Origin: Temnopleurus reevesii
Taxonomy: Eukaryota > Echinodermata > Echinoidea > Temnopleuroida > Temnopleuridae
NCBI GenBank assembly: GCA_036244855.1
Contig: BQKZ01000922.1
Span: 55,359 to 119,358, forward strand
Length of the DNA stretch: 64,000 nucleotides
Reading direction: 5' to 3'
Shown in pieces: positions 23,809 through 36,600 of the stretch (position 1 is the first letter of the stretch; the number at the start of each line of letters is the position of its first letter). Below the pieces are notes generated by a model that worked only from the letters and a program-made list of their open reading frames with translations, was not told the DNA's origin and searched no databases. A program made the position numbers and the translations under genes.

Positions 23809-24849
23809 CCCATCAATCGTGGTTTTCCTGCTCTATTGACTGATACGTCTGCAAAAAAAAAATTATCTCGGGCCTGTAACATAAATGAGATACGATGAAT
23901 TAATTGCATCTCTATCACGTTTTACCATAGATTTATGATTAATATTTGTCGTAAATTTGATTTCATCTTTTATGTTACAGACCCCTGGTGTAAATTCGTT
24001 TGTTCATCGAATAGCCGTGAATGAATATTAGTCAGGTTCTCGATCTGTCTTCAGGGATGATGCAATTTTAATAACAGTTTGTAAACTCAACCGACATCCT
24101 GCTTATAATTATGTCGACTGCTGACATTCCCTTCTTTATGAAGACTCTGAATTATTGATTACAAACTTTATAGCCGAAAACACATGCATCTGTTGAGACG
24201 CCAGGCTTTTCAAGCTTTCTTGTCCCCTTATTGGCGTTCGCTTCTTCAAAATTATAGCATTATATTATCAAAAAGATATGTATATATTCAAAGTTGTGCA
24301 GCTATTTTGAACATTTGGAAGAATATTTGACACCAGTAGACCTTCAGCTAATCAGCATTGTGGCCTCGCAATGACAACGATTAGCTTAAGGTAATAAGAC
24401 GTTTTGGTGGACGATTTGATTTTGCTGAAATGCAAAGGATGCTCCGTATTCAACACCCTCCTAGAATTATATTTTGTTTTTGAATAAACACACGCACACA
24501 CATACACAAGCACAATTTTCCATCTTAATAAATATCGCATAAATATTTAATGGGGGAGTGTCTAGTAAAAAAAAAATTGGCAGGTAATGTTTATCAACTA
24601 CCTAATTATTCTCGTGGTTGATCCAACGGGTTATGTATGAATAAACACACATAAGGTAACAAAAAATGTCAGCCCCATTTGAAGGATATAAAATGAACAA
24701 AAATGCGCAAATACTTATGGACACACATATTTTTGTTATGTTAATGATCAGACTATCCTATTAATCTTTTTGAGAAAAAAAATAGAAGAAATAATCCATT
24801 GAAAATTTTGATGGATATGAAAATTTCGTTATTAGTTGCTTTTAGTTTT
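23809..24849. repeat. Tandem unit 1 of pair joined by N at 24850
   Basis: Begins ccatcaatcgtggttttcc and runs up to the N. Its sequence is repeated, with more substitutions and indels than the 7-12 kb pair, at 24851 to about 25990. No gene recognised. Confidence 0.85.
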
Positions 24850-24850
24850 N
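24850..24850. other. Single N, contig join
   Basis: One undetermined base exactly between two imperfect tandem units. Confidence 0.95.
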
Positions 24851-25990
24851 CCATCAATCGTGGTTTTCCTGCTCTATTGACTGATACGTCTGCAAAAAAA
24901 AAATTATCTCGGGCCTGTAACATAAATGAGATACGATGAATTAATCACATCTCTATTACGTTTTACCATAGATTTACGATTAATATTTATCATAAATTAA
25001 ATTTCATCTCTTATGTCACAGCCCCCTGGCGTGTATTTGGTTGTTCACCGGATAGCCATGAATGGGTATTACGCCTATTGGTCAGGGGCCGATTGCTCGA
25101 AATCGTCTTAGCTATCCTCTTCATGCTAATGTCTGTGACGCTAATGTCTATGTTACGAAGATGGCAAAAAGTCAAGACGACTTAGCATGAAGAGGATAGC
25201 TAAGACCATTTCGAGCAATCGGCCCCAGGCTCCCGTTCCGTCTTCAGGGATGAGATAATTTTAATAACAGTCTGCAAACGCAGATTCAACCGAAATCCTA
25301 CTTAAGTCGACTGCTGACTTTGTTTGTTTGTTTTTTTTTTTTTGGGGGGGGGGGGGTATGACGAAATTTATGAAGACTCTGAGATATTGATTATAAACTT
25401 TGTAGCCGAAAACAAATGCATCTTTTGAGATGCATGAATTTCCAGGTTTTCTTGTCCGCTTATTGGCGTTCACGTCTTCAAAATCATAAACATATATATT
25501 CAAAGTTGTGCATCTATTTTTTTTAACTTTTGGAAGACATGATACTTGATATCAGTACATTGTGACCGAGCAATGACACCAATTACCATGATTACGTTTG
25601 GGAAATGTGGCGTTTCGGTGGGCGATTTTGCTGAAAGACAAAGGGCGCTCCGTATTCAATCCCCTCCTAGAATTACATTTTGTTTTTGAATAAGCACACT
25701 CACACACAAAAAAAAATACACACATTTCCCATCTTAATGAATATCGCATAACTATCTAATAGGGCATGATCAAAATGGTTATGCATGAATAAACACACAT
25801 AAGAGTCCCATTTAAAGGATATAAAATGAACAAAAATGCACAAAATCTTATGAATACATATCTTTATTTGTATTTTTAATATGATCAGAATATCGTATCA
25901 TTTTTTGAGGGAAAATAAAAACAATTCCCCATTAAAATTGGGATGGATATAAAAAAAATTGTTGTTAATTGTTATTTGTTTGGGTTTAGA
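24851..25990. repeat. Tandem unit 2 of pair joined by N at 24850
   Basis: Starts with the same words as 23809 directly after the N. Differs by a palindromic element at 25085-25226, a T/G run at 25330-25356 and many small changes. Right boundary approximate. Confidence 0.85.
25085..25226. mobile_element. Palindromic MITE, family C (GGGGCCGATTGC termini)
   Basis: Long inverted arms (ggggccgattgctcgaaat and its complement; arm about 43 bases including gctatcctcttcatgct). A probable 3-base target duplication CAG flanks it. The equivalent place in tandem unit 1 (about 24036) is an empty site reading tcaggt. A second copy begins at 63970. Confidence 0.8.
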
Positions 25991-26421
25991 GCGCTGAGAT
26001 TTGGGGGTATGCATTGGTTGTTTTTTTTAAGTGGATCAAATTCATTGATTATAGCATTATAATCACAATCAACTTTAAAGAAAATAGATATTGTTGATAA
26101 ATGTGAGCAGATGAGAATCTATAATCGATCTCCCTCCCTCTCTCTCTACCCTCCGTTCTCTTCCTCTCGCTCTTTCACTATCATGATAATTGGTGGGCGG
26201 TTTGTTATACAGTCGTCTCCGCACAATCGATATTCTGTTAAAGGGTATACAGTACCGTTGATTTATGTATCTTAAGAAAGTTGAGAGAAAAGTGAGGGAA
26301 CTTTCCAACAACTTGATATTATGCATATTATGTTGATAAGTGGACTAAGAGGGACAGAAAAGAAAGTGAAACGGGTAGGGTTTTACAAAACAATGCTTTT
26401 ATACGCTGTCTGGGGAGGCTG
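25991..26421. other. Intergenic DNA
   Basis: Nothing recognised except a CT-rich stretch at 26128-26175. Confidence 0.5.
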
Positions 26422-26982
26422 AAGCCAGGCTGACACTTGCACGACTTATGACTACGATTTTGTCGTGGAAAGTCGTGCCATTTTGGGGCACGACGAGTTC
26501 ACGAATGCGTGCCCATCGATGTACACATTGACACAAAGCAGCTCGAAGAGTCTCACATAGTTTGCGCATTGTTTGCACATAGATTACGCACTTCCCGCAT
26601 TGGCACGACGAGTTTGCGCAATATGAACGGTGTCGTGATCCTGCAGTGTCTCCAGTATAACATCGACAGTAGTTACGGATGACTTTGGACTATATCTGAC
26701 AGTTCGTGACAGTCGTGACATGGCGTACACTGCCTTCCACAAGCAAGCATCCCCCGCATCGTTCTGATGAGTTCACGAACATTTTGCACATAGTTCACGA
26801 CCCGATCTTGTAATTTTGTGGGGACAAATATTTTGAACATTACAAAATTCTCGTCCCGACATGGCACGCAGTCACGACGAGTCTACGCCACTTCACGCTA
26901 GTTTACGACTAGTTTTCACACGATCATGACGCGAGTCGTGCCAATGTGTGCCACAAAATCGTGCAAGTATCGGTATGGCATA
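26422..26982. mobile_element. TIR element, family G, copy 3
   Basis: Starts aagccaggctgacacttgc and ends with gtgcaagtatcggtatggca, an inverted terminus. Shares internal blocks with 15821-16439, for example cacttcccgcattggcacga and gtgtctccagtat. Confidence 0.7.
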
Positions 26983-27799
26983 ATAGGCATATGCATGTGT
27001 TGTGCTTCATCGTTAAAGCGGTTCGTAGAAGTACCCATGACTTGCGCACGACTGGTGACCCTTTCTTGCATCCAATAATTAATTTGTCGCTGAGATGTGC
27101 GGAATCATGTGTACCTCTCCGTACAGTTTTATGAAACACAAACCGGGAGGGATGGGGGAAGCACAGACTCATCCACAGAACAGAGGAACGTGCTAAGTTG
27201 ATTTGAAATGTTTTAGACCAGACAAATATTTACGACCAGCTCATACAGTTGTGAGGACGGGGATATTTGTTCTTCTCATACAATGGATCTGTAATTTTCC
27301 CATGTTGAATACTGGATGATTTATTCGAAACAGATTAGTGAATGATGATTTGATAAATGTCTCTTCATTCCTGTTCTCTTCATTGCCCATTCTTTCTATC
27401 CAAGTGCGTGGTTTAGGCTTTTAATCATTCAAGGAAAAACACACAAAATACCTCAAATATTCATTTTCAGCGTCATATTTATTTTCACAAATCAGAATTA
27501 TTGAGCAAATGATAGTGAATACATCATAATATCAAAACACTTCATTCAGTAAAGCATTTTTTTTTAGATAAATATGGTTAGAACTTAATGTACACAACAT
27601 ATACATTATTATTATTATTTTATTTACAAGGCATTGCTTCGCCACACCTCCTATTCATAAACATATTTGTTTTATATTACCGTATATTCAGCGATATGTT
27701 CACAATTATTGACAGGGGCTTGGTCGGTCACGGATACAATAAATCGTCGGACAAAGTGTACGGTACGTACCCAAGACTGGGCAACATATACTGTCCACA

Positions 27800-27960
27800 T
27801 AACTACTATTGGTTAAGATATGTCCAACTTATGGTGGATTTTTAACATTTCAACTTCAAATTGGGTATGTTCTATACAATCAGTGAGTAAAATACGTCCA
27901 ATTTATGGTCAATTTGCAATTTCACCAAAAGTAGACGTATTTTTAACCAATAGTCGCCTA
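27800..27960. mobile_element. Inverted-repeat element around ctattggttaa
   Basis: actattggttaagatatgtc at the left is inverted at the right (reverse complement actattggttaaaaatacgtc, one base longer than shown on the left). About 160 bases, no gene. Boundaries approximate. Confidence 0.5.
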
Positions 27961-29759
27961 GTTTTGTAGAAAAAAGACTTTTTCCCAACTTCTTATATCG
28001 ACCAGCGACTTTTAGCTGCCTTAGGCGATGACCTATCGATTGCCTATCACAGGCCTATTTCTGTATAAAATGTTCGAACGCTGGTCAATTCTAACAGCCG
28101 ATTGGCCACCGACCAGCAACCCAACTATCAACCACCGGCAACGAAATGGCACCCCCTAGATAGCGCTGGATCTAGTGGATTTAATCTTTATAACCGAAAT
28201 GGGTCCTCCTAGGGCCGAAGAGTGCCGAAAAGCGCCGACAATTTTCTCTTCGACACTTCGACATTTTAATAAATATACGGCAACAGCTTATTTAGATCGG
28301 TGTCTGGGTAGCCACCGATTGGGCACCGGGCTTATTTTGGACGGCGAGTAAAACTAGTCAGTTAACCCATCTGAAGTCGATTTTAAAACTCCAGTATCTA
28401 ATCAGTGTATAAAAATAAAGACTGTAGAAGAAGATATAGAATTAGAAGCAGAAGTATATGAAGAAGGAAAAAAGAAGAAGAAGGAGGAGAAGAATAAGAG
28501 GAGGAAGATAAGTGAAGGAGGAGGTGGAGGAGGAGGAGGAGGAGGAGAGGTATGATTTTAAACTTCATCATCTGCGACAGACCCTACAAGCAGCGATGGC
28601 GAGAAGCTACCTTTCTGTATCTGGGCAGAATTGACATCCCCCTAAAAACAAGAACCCCCTCCACAGCTCAATCTATGAGCAGGTTGTTTTCTGGATTTCT
28701 GACCATACCTATATACAAGTAAAATTTATTCTCTCACACACAAAAGTACAGTTTTTATGTAATGGAGCAATCACACCTGAGAACTATCTGAATTCATATT
28801 TTTAATGATGACCCAAACAAGAAAATTCTCCAACATAATTCCATTACCGACATTTTTTATACCTTATAGCGAGCTAACGCGGATGATGGAAATATTTCTT
28901 CATTCCACGTAACTTTTACTACATTTTAAGTGTTTGACCGATCTTTTAAAGTCTGCCAATTAGCTCTAACTATAAAAATGTAGCTCAAAATGGTAAGTTA
29001 TTCTGCTACCGCCCATGTGGAATTGCCCGAAGGCGAGTTACACATTTGCGCGAGTAGCCAACTTACGCTCAGCGTTAATTGGATTCTTTTAATGGTCTCT
29101 GTGTGCACAAATGCACAGGAGAGAAGTTTGTCGGACGTTTATCATATCGCACAGTGAATGAATCACGATTGATAATCCGTTAGCCAAGCTTTTCCCTTGC
29201 ACGATTCTGCGAATAGGGGGACCACAATAGGAATTTAATTGTCGCTGGACACTTGGGCTATTAACGCAAATGGATGTCCTCTGTCAGGTAAAACTAATAC
29301 TGCAAAGGAAAAAAATGATGTTTTTACATACTTATCAATTTGTACAGCTGTAGGAAATTATGAATAATAATTTGGAAGGTAATCTAAACGGCCCTTTGTG
29401 TCGTTATGATATTTGGGACCTGTAATGTCATTTGTATTGTTCGTACATTCAATGACACAATTGATTACTTTAACATCATGGTTGGGCAGCTCCTCAGAGA
29501 AAAATTGATGCTTGACAACCCCCTTTAACAACAGTACTTCTAAAGTTCATTCCTCCTGAAGACAATTCCCGATGACATTATCCAAAGAAGATAATTCAAC
29601 GTATTAAACGTTAGGTGGATTTTATTTATGGGAGTTGTCCTTCGGGGAATCGTCCTCAGGGTAGTTGTCCTCCGGGTTGGTTTTCCGATAAGGATAATAC
29701 CTTAGGGAATCGTCCGAGAACACTTTGAAATTGATACAGCTCTCCCACCCACAAATAGC
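27961..29759. other. Intergenic DNA with a polypurine tract
   Basis: No gene recognised. 28426-28550 is almost pure purine on the plus strand (gaagaag, then gaggaggagg). 29570-29700 has repeated ttgtcctccggg-like words. It lies between the repeat cluster on the left and the 3' end of the first PiT gene. Confidence 0.5.
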
Positions 29760-29765
29760 TTTATT
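29760..29765 (-). terminator. Candidate poly(A) signal of left PiT gene
   Basis: Minus-strand AATAAA (tgtaataaagctatttg) about 570 bases after the stop codon at 30336. An alternative lies near 29619. Confidence 0.45.
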
Positions 29766-30335
29766 ACATAACGAACGCAAAATACTTAAAATACAGAAAC
29801 AATTAAATTTGTTCTCTTAATACTCATACTGGCCATTCACTAGAAAGTGGAAATGATTTAAAAGAATCATAATTTTTGTATAATACGCTATTGTGATGAT
29901 AATTTTCATAACATGTAGAGTAGGTTTCCAAATAATTGATGCAATACTTTATAGAATAGTTATCGGATAGGGATTTAAACTTGCTGTCCTGAGAAATAAA
30001 TTTCACATCAGCTACATTCTCGAATTTCCTGAATCTGCAACTAAAAGTTTGTGCGACTCCTGAACTTCGTCATAGATCCTCCAACTCGCCGTATCAACTC
30101 AGGATTCATTTTCCTCAAACAGACACAGCCAGATTTTGGACCATTCAAGAGGATGTTTGCGAATAGTAACATCGCACTGAAATCTGCAATCAGAATACGT
30201 GCCTTATGAACAGCCGGGTAAAAAACTTGTACGGAAGTAATCTCACGCAGTGTAAGCAATGCGCGCACCTGATGTGTACTAGATTTGCTCCCCGATTTGA
30301 ACAACTGTGAAGGCACATATTGCATTAATGGTGCG

Positions 30336-30648
30336 TTAAAACATCCCCATTGTGGTTGTCATTCCAGTGGTTGTTTCATTCACAGGGTAAGGTATGAGCT
30401 GGCAGGCTCCAGGTGCGATGTGCTGCAGGAACCCCATGAGTCCAGAGCTAAGCATCATGGTAGCAGGAAGGGTCACCACCCAAGCGAAGAAGATGCCCGA
30501 GAATAGAGGCCAGTCGACGGCCTTGCCCGACCTTAGCCAGCCGATCCCGCAGACTGAGCCTACCTGACAGTGGGTTGTTGAGATGGGGATGCCCAAGTTT
30601 GAGGCTATGAGAACGGTTGAGGCCGACCCGAGCTCGACACAGAAACCA
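30336..30648 (-). CDS. Left PiT exon 10 (terminal)
   Basis: Begins [17 protein letters not shown], includes [19 protein letters not shown] and ends TTTMGMF before a TAA stop at 30336. Acceptor TTTTCAG. Confidence 0.93.
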
Positions 30649-33600
30649 CTGAAAAAGAACAGTTATAATGAGAATTTATCGACAGTGTATTAGGATTCGT
30701 AAAAATGCTAATTAAATAGGCATACCAACCATAAGCAGGAAATCCTAAGATTTACATGACCTGTTTTCAAGAATAAGCAGACCACCACGAATTTACAAAT
30801 GGAGACAAAACTAGTCTAACCAATCATTGATTGTTGCTTATCTTTATCATCCATCTACACATTCAATGAAACATTTGAATGTGGAACATGTTCAGATTAC
30901 CCTTGATGATCAAAAAGATTATATATTATTGTTTGACAAACATAATAAAAGTGAGTTTCCGTTCACAACGTTGTCCGTCAAATTTATTGGAGGTGTTTCA
31001 TTAAGTATCATTGAGTCATGAACGACATAATTCACCACAGTGATCATTTCCCACTGATTGCCAAACTATGTAGTATAGCACCGAAAGAAGAAAAAACATT
31101 CCTAACTTAAGCCCCGATCACATAGGACCCCGGAAGAAACACGATTGAACACGACTCTTTGTAAGTTCACAGATAACCGCCTCCGAACAAAGAGTCGAGT
31201 TAAATCGTGTTGCTTCCTGGGTCCTATGTGATCGGGGCCTTACTTTGACGGAGTCATTGGAGTAAGGTCTTCTCCAATCGTCTTGATGACCCGACGACCA
31301 AAGAGGAAGAGACCAAATGAGATACCACAGCCTCCGTATAGTAGAATCCATATGGGAGTGACGGTTTCCTGATCTACAGAACCCGTACTGAAGATCACCC
31401 ATATGCTGATCAATGGACCAATGGCGTTACTAAACAGAACGAAAAAGATTAAATGAATCATTGATTTGATCGTTTTAGAAGATAAGTTGATAGAATCATA
31501 AATGTGCACTTTTCAATGACTTATGCACTCAAGAAACGTCTTTTACAGTTCCCAACCAGCCAGAATCAATCCTTTCCGTCTTGTGTCCTTCTGGCAGGTT
31601 CAATTCCGTGGCGTTCAGATCTGTCAGATAATTCGTCGTTTAGCCTTGAGTCAAGAAAAAATCTTACACAGGCCAGACTCGACTAAAACATCTGTAAAAG
31701 GTGTCGTGCAGCAAGTGAAAATTGGCCTCCGGTTAGCATACTAAAAGCCGAAGAATGCCGTATAGAGTCTCCAAGACTGCCGAAATCTACCAAATTCTGT
31801 TGAAGAGTAACTTTTTGGCACACTTCGGCACTCTTCAACACTCTTGAGCACTTTTTGGTGCTCTTCAACACTCTTCAACATTTACAAGGACCCGTATTAG
31901 ATAAGTTTTGTGTAACAAAAACATGTAATTCGTTCGTACCTAACATCATTTCCACCATGTGAGAAAGCAGCGAAGCAAGCCGATACCACCTGCAGCGGTG
32001 AGCAGATGGCTCGAACTTCCGGGGTGTCTTGGACGGATTCCCACTCCTCTGATCCTTTCTTTACCAACCAACCAGAGTCTTCCTTTGTCTCCTCCTTGTT
32101 CTCCTTTTTCTCATCATCATTGAGATCAATCTCAACCATTCCGTCAGCCGTTACGTCTGTGATTATTCAAAGAGTAAGTATCGTAAGACGAGGAAACAGG
32201 GACGCCGGGGCAAGAAGGCAAAAAACTTAAACCGTTAACGATTTACATTTAATGAGGTGGATCACTACAAGCAACAAAAAACAAAAACAAAACGAAAACA
32301 AACATGATATAAACCTATCTAAATGAATTAATAAGTGTTGTCTCTATATTCATCCCGGCGTCCCTTTTGGACCCGTTTTAATTGTACCCAGCTAGAACCA
32401 TGCTTGTGAAAAAAAAAACGTGTTCAAGGTTCATTGTAGTTTCACAAACACCTTGCATGAAACTGTCGAAGCGCTGGGTATTGATTTTCTACGTCTGCAT
32501 GGGGCAGCGAAAAAAGGGTGTATGGAATACAGAATGATGTATTGGTGGTGGACTCAGTACCTTGCAAACGATATCTAGCTGGACTGAGAGTGATACATGT
32601 TGGATCAATTCCATATCATGTTGGTTGCATATTGACTTGGAGTCCTAGCTTACCTAAAGTGAGACCTATTAAACAGCAACCAGTGCCTATCTCAAAAGTC
32701 AAGCTTTATTGTATGCCTACTTTTATTATACAAAATACAAAGCAGTGTAAAGGTGGGAAACGTTTTTGCTTTAATTGTGCGTAACAAGGATACATATTTG
32801 AAATGGTCCGGTAAGTAAGGGACTCGAATATCTGATGAACCCTAACCCTTTTCACCCTTGCTTGTCTAAATGTTGGGGAAGGGGAGGAGGAGGGGGAAGG
32901 GTCCACTCAATAAATTAATGCATCTCCGTAAAATTAACGTCAGGGGCCAAACGACTCAAGGATCCATTTTTGTACGATACCAGTAAATTTACCTCCATTG
33001 GTCGTACCTTTTGGTAGTCCATATACAAATCCATTGTTTGGCACTGGATCAGGAACCAAGATGGCGTCAGGATCATCAGGATTTTTCTTCTGTAACGATG
33101 ATGCTTCACTGTTAGCACTGCTGCCAGGGGATGAATCTGTTAACAAAGCATTCCAAATGACGAAAAATAGATAAAATGTGAAAAAGGAACTGTTGAGCAA
33201 TCCCAGCACTACATATAATTGAAATACAGACAAAACGGAGTTGAATTCAGCAAATCAAAGCAGGTACCTTTTAGAGCCAGTGTGGTGTTAATTATAAGAA
33301 GTACAAACCAGTTGCGTATCTTGAGGGGGAAGGGATGGGGCTAATGGGGCGAGCACCCCCCTGTTTTATTTTTGGGGAAATGGAACGAAAAGTATCTCTA
33401 TTAGCTTGGTTGTTTTCTTATTGCTTGTCAGCTTTCTGACGGAATGAAATGTTCATTTTTTTAATGTATATGCATCTGCAGACGATTCCTCCTATCGCGT
33501 TTATTATCAAATTGATAGTATACAAGTTAACATCGACTCTCGAGGACCGGGCTAAAACTGTCTACACGAAGAACATCTTGAACTAGTATCCCTCAGAGGA

Positions 33601-36600
33601 TATTCCGAAAGAAATATACACCAACCTCGAGCTACTCACCTTCAAATGTAGTTTCTTCTTCCTGTGTATTTGGCGTTTCTCCCTCCTCTGCCTTCTTCAG
33701 CTCTTCCTCTTCCTTTTGTCCTAAAATGAAATTTAAATGTAAATGAATAAAAATCACAATTAATTATTTCAATTATTTCAGTTATCGGTAATCATATTTT
33801 GTCCATGTTTTCGTGAAATAACTGTAGCCAAATGATATCCAAAGGGACCTTATCATACCAATTCGTATTACATTGACTGTCATGCAAGTTTCAATAAGTT
33901 ATAAATCCGTTTATACATCCTCCTGGTAATACATTTAGGCGGGATATCAGACGTCAATGCTACGTTTTCAATACTGACGCTACATTAACATGCAGAATGT
34001 CTAACAAACACATCCTATAGGCTACACACGAGTAAATAATCTCCCATAGGCCTACGTGCAAAATGGCACCCAATCAGACATTCATTAAAATATAACCTAT
34101 CGATAGATTTTTTGTTAAATTACAGGGCACGATCGAAATATCACGCTCTTTTGAAACATTTACTTTTCACGGGCACTTTATCGGCTCACAAAAAAGTTTT
34201 GGTGGCTGAAATGAGACTAACCAATAATTTAACACCACGCCCACAATGAATCTCGGAAATGGTCTTAGGATATAAAATGTTCCATAGATAGCCCCAAAAG
34301 TTCAGAAATTCTCCAGAATGAAAAAATAATTAAAGAATATAACTTACGACGTCATTTCATTACATTTACACCGACTCCAGACAATATTTTCTTATCATTA
34401 TGACATTCTAAAGCGTTATATTCTTATGCAAATTTACCTACGCCTTCCCGAAATTCAGTGCGAGCGACCGATTTACTCGTGTGCAACCTATATAGCAGCT
34501 ACACTTTCAATGTCGCAGAACGCGGTAAATCTACGGTAGATGTTAACATCGTAAATGGTTAATGCTGGCATCTAACATGGCATAGTTCAGAAATTAAGAT
34601 AACAAATACGTGGAAGCGTCGTGGTGTAGTGGTTTTGTCTCTCTCCTTTCATGCAGAGGTCCGCGTTTCGAGTCTCACCTGTGGCGTAAATTTCCAACAG
34701 TAAATTCATCCACATTGTGCTACACTCAACCCAGGTGGGATGAATGGGCACCTGGTAGAAATATTTTCCTTAAAATTTATACGCGCCTCACAAGCTGCTA
34801 TTGCTAAATCCATGGAAATAATTATGTTTTACTTGTTGCACGCTTAGAGAATTCTAACAGAGGTAATTAGCGCTATATAAGAACTGCATACTATTATTAC
34901 TATTATTATTATTATTACTTACTGGCTAGTCTCCTCTTGATCCATGGGATGATTACAAAGAATCCAAAAGCTGCTATAAAGAGTCCACCCCCGATTGAGA
35001 TGACCATTACGATCCAGATCTCATCAAATCCAAATACTATAAAAAGGGAACGAAGGTAAGAAATAATTTCTTTTTCTTTGTTTCTTAAAGACTCCTGTAT
35101 GGTGATAATGGCCATATTCATCATTGTTTAATTCATAGTCATCGATACACGGAGTGCCAAGGGTGCGAACACGTTCCTTTATGGAATCTGATCTGAACAA
35201 ACCTTAAGTGTGGATGAGTAATTATGACGAAATAGCACCCTCTCTCTTGTTTGCTTGCCAGTTTGCGCCTGTAATGCACATTTTTTGTCAACAAATCTTT
35301 GGCTGCCCGGTAAGTTGCTTCAATGTCTTTGTTATATATTGTACACAGGGTGTGCTTGAGATAAATATATTGCATCTACCCTGTTTTTAAAGAAGAATAA
35401 AGTATGTAAATAGGTAAATATTGCTATGAAGAGTCAAATTTGGTCATAAAATACTAGTTTTATAGAAAGATGTCAAATTTAGCGTTGATCTTTAAACCAG
35501 TGACATCAACCATTGCAGTTCCATTTTGTGAAAGTATTTAGTTTCTTTTGGAAGTTTAGTTTTCTGTAAATCTGATCTTGACAATAATATGACATAGGTC
35601 TGTGACCGATTTTGGTCTTGGCGCAGAAGAAAATATAAAGTTGTAATTTCGAACGTTCATGGACTATTATACGATCAAGTTTGCTTGCTAATTCAATGAT
35701 TTATTGACATTTGGCACATTGTTCTTTACAATTATGAGTATAGCAATTTCGACATATAATCTGTACAACCCCATACTTTCTTTTCTCGAGTTAACACATG
35801 CAAACCTGTGGGAGTGTGCAAACATTGTAACACACAGCTTCTAAACGTTCGGCAGTGCCTGACTATTAAGTGGCCATATCTTGAGGGGCGTTATCAGACC
35901 GTCGCGTCGGTTATCTAATTTCAACAGTGCGGGGGTATACCAGATTGGCACGACTTGTCAGGACAAATCATGGCCAATAAATGTGCGGATATGCAATGAT
36001 TTGTATATTGATTCAATAAATCAATTTATTAATGAAATGCTGAAAGTGGACGAAAGTGGACGTTCAACTGTTTATCATATTTATGTAGAACTTAGATTGC
36101 AGATGAAGTGATAAACTTTTAAGGAATGAAATAATTAAGTGAATAACCCCTAATTGATTAACAGATTGATATATTGATGAATGAATCGATAAGTCAACTA
36201 ATCAATCAATCAATCAATAATTCAATAAATTAACTTCCGTTGAGTCGGAATGATAAATACACAATCTGTAAGTTTTGGATTCAATGTAATTATCTCCAGA
36301 AAAGTGACATTTGGGTCATTGAAAAATCATATCTTAAACATAAACTTACTTAAAGAAGATCCGTAGAAGATGGAGAAGAAATTAACAAAAATGAGCACAA
36401 AATACCAAGCTGGAATCGTGTAGATGCCCCATTTAAGAGGATTTTCCTGTCAAATGAAGAAAAAAAAAAACACCACAATATAATCTATTTCCTAAAAATT
36501 AAGTCGAAAGCCAATTCGATGTTTCTATGTGATGCTATTCAAATCGGAACCGGTTTCTTATTGTTGTATCCGCACACTTCAACACACGGCGTACGGCTCT

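Noticed and set aside
30041..30325. Separate 94-codon gene after the left PiT stop codon
   Set aside because: It begins in another frame directly within the 3' UTR of the PiT gene and shows no family resemblance.
34612..34680. tRNA genes at 7548-7605, 10260-10318, 34621-34680, 56450-56500 and 61095-61145
   Set aside because: B-box-like words are present, but no acceptor stem or cloverleaf can be formed by eye and each is attached to a SINE body or tail.
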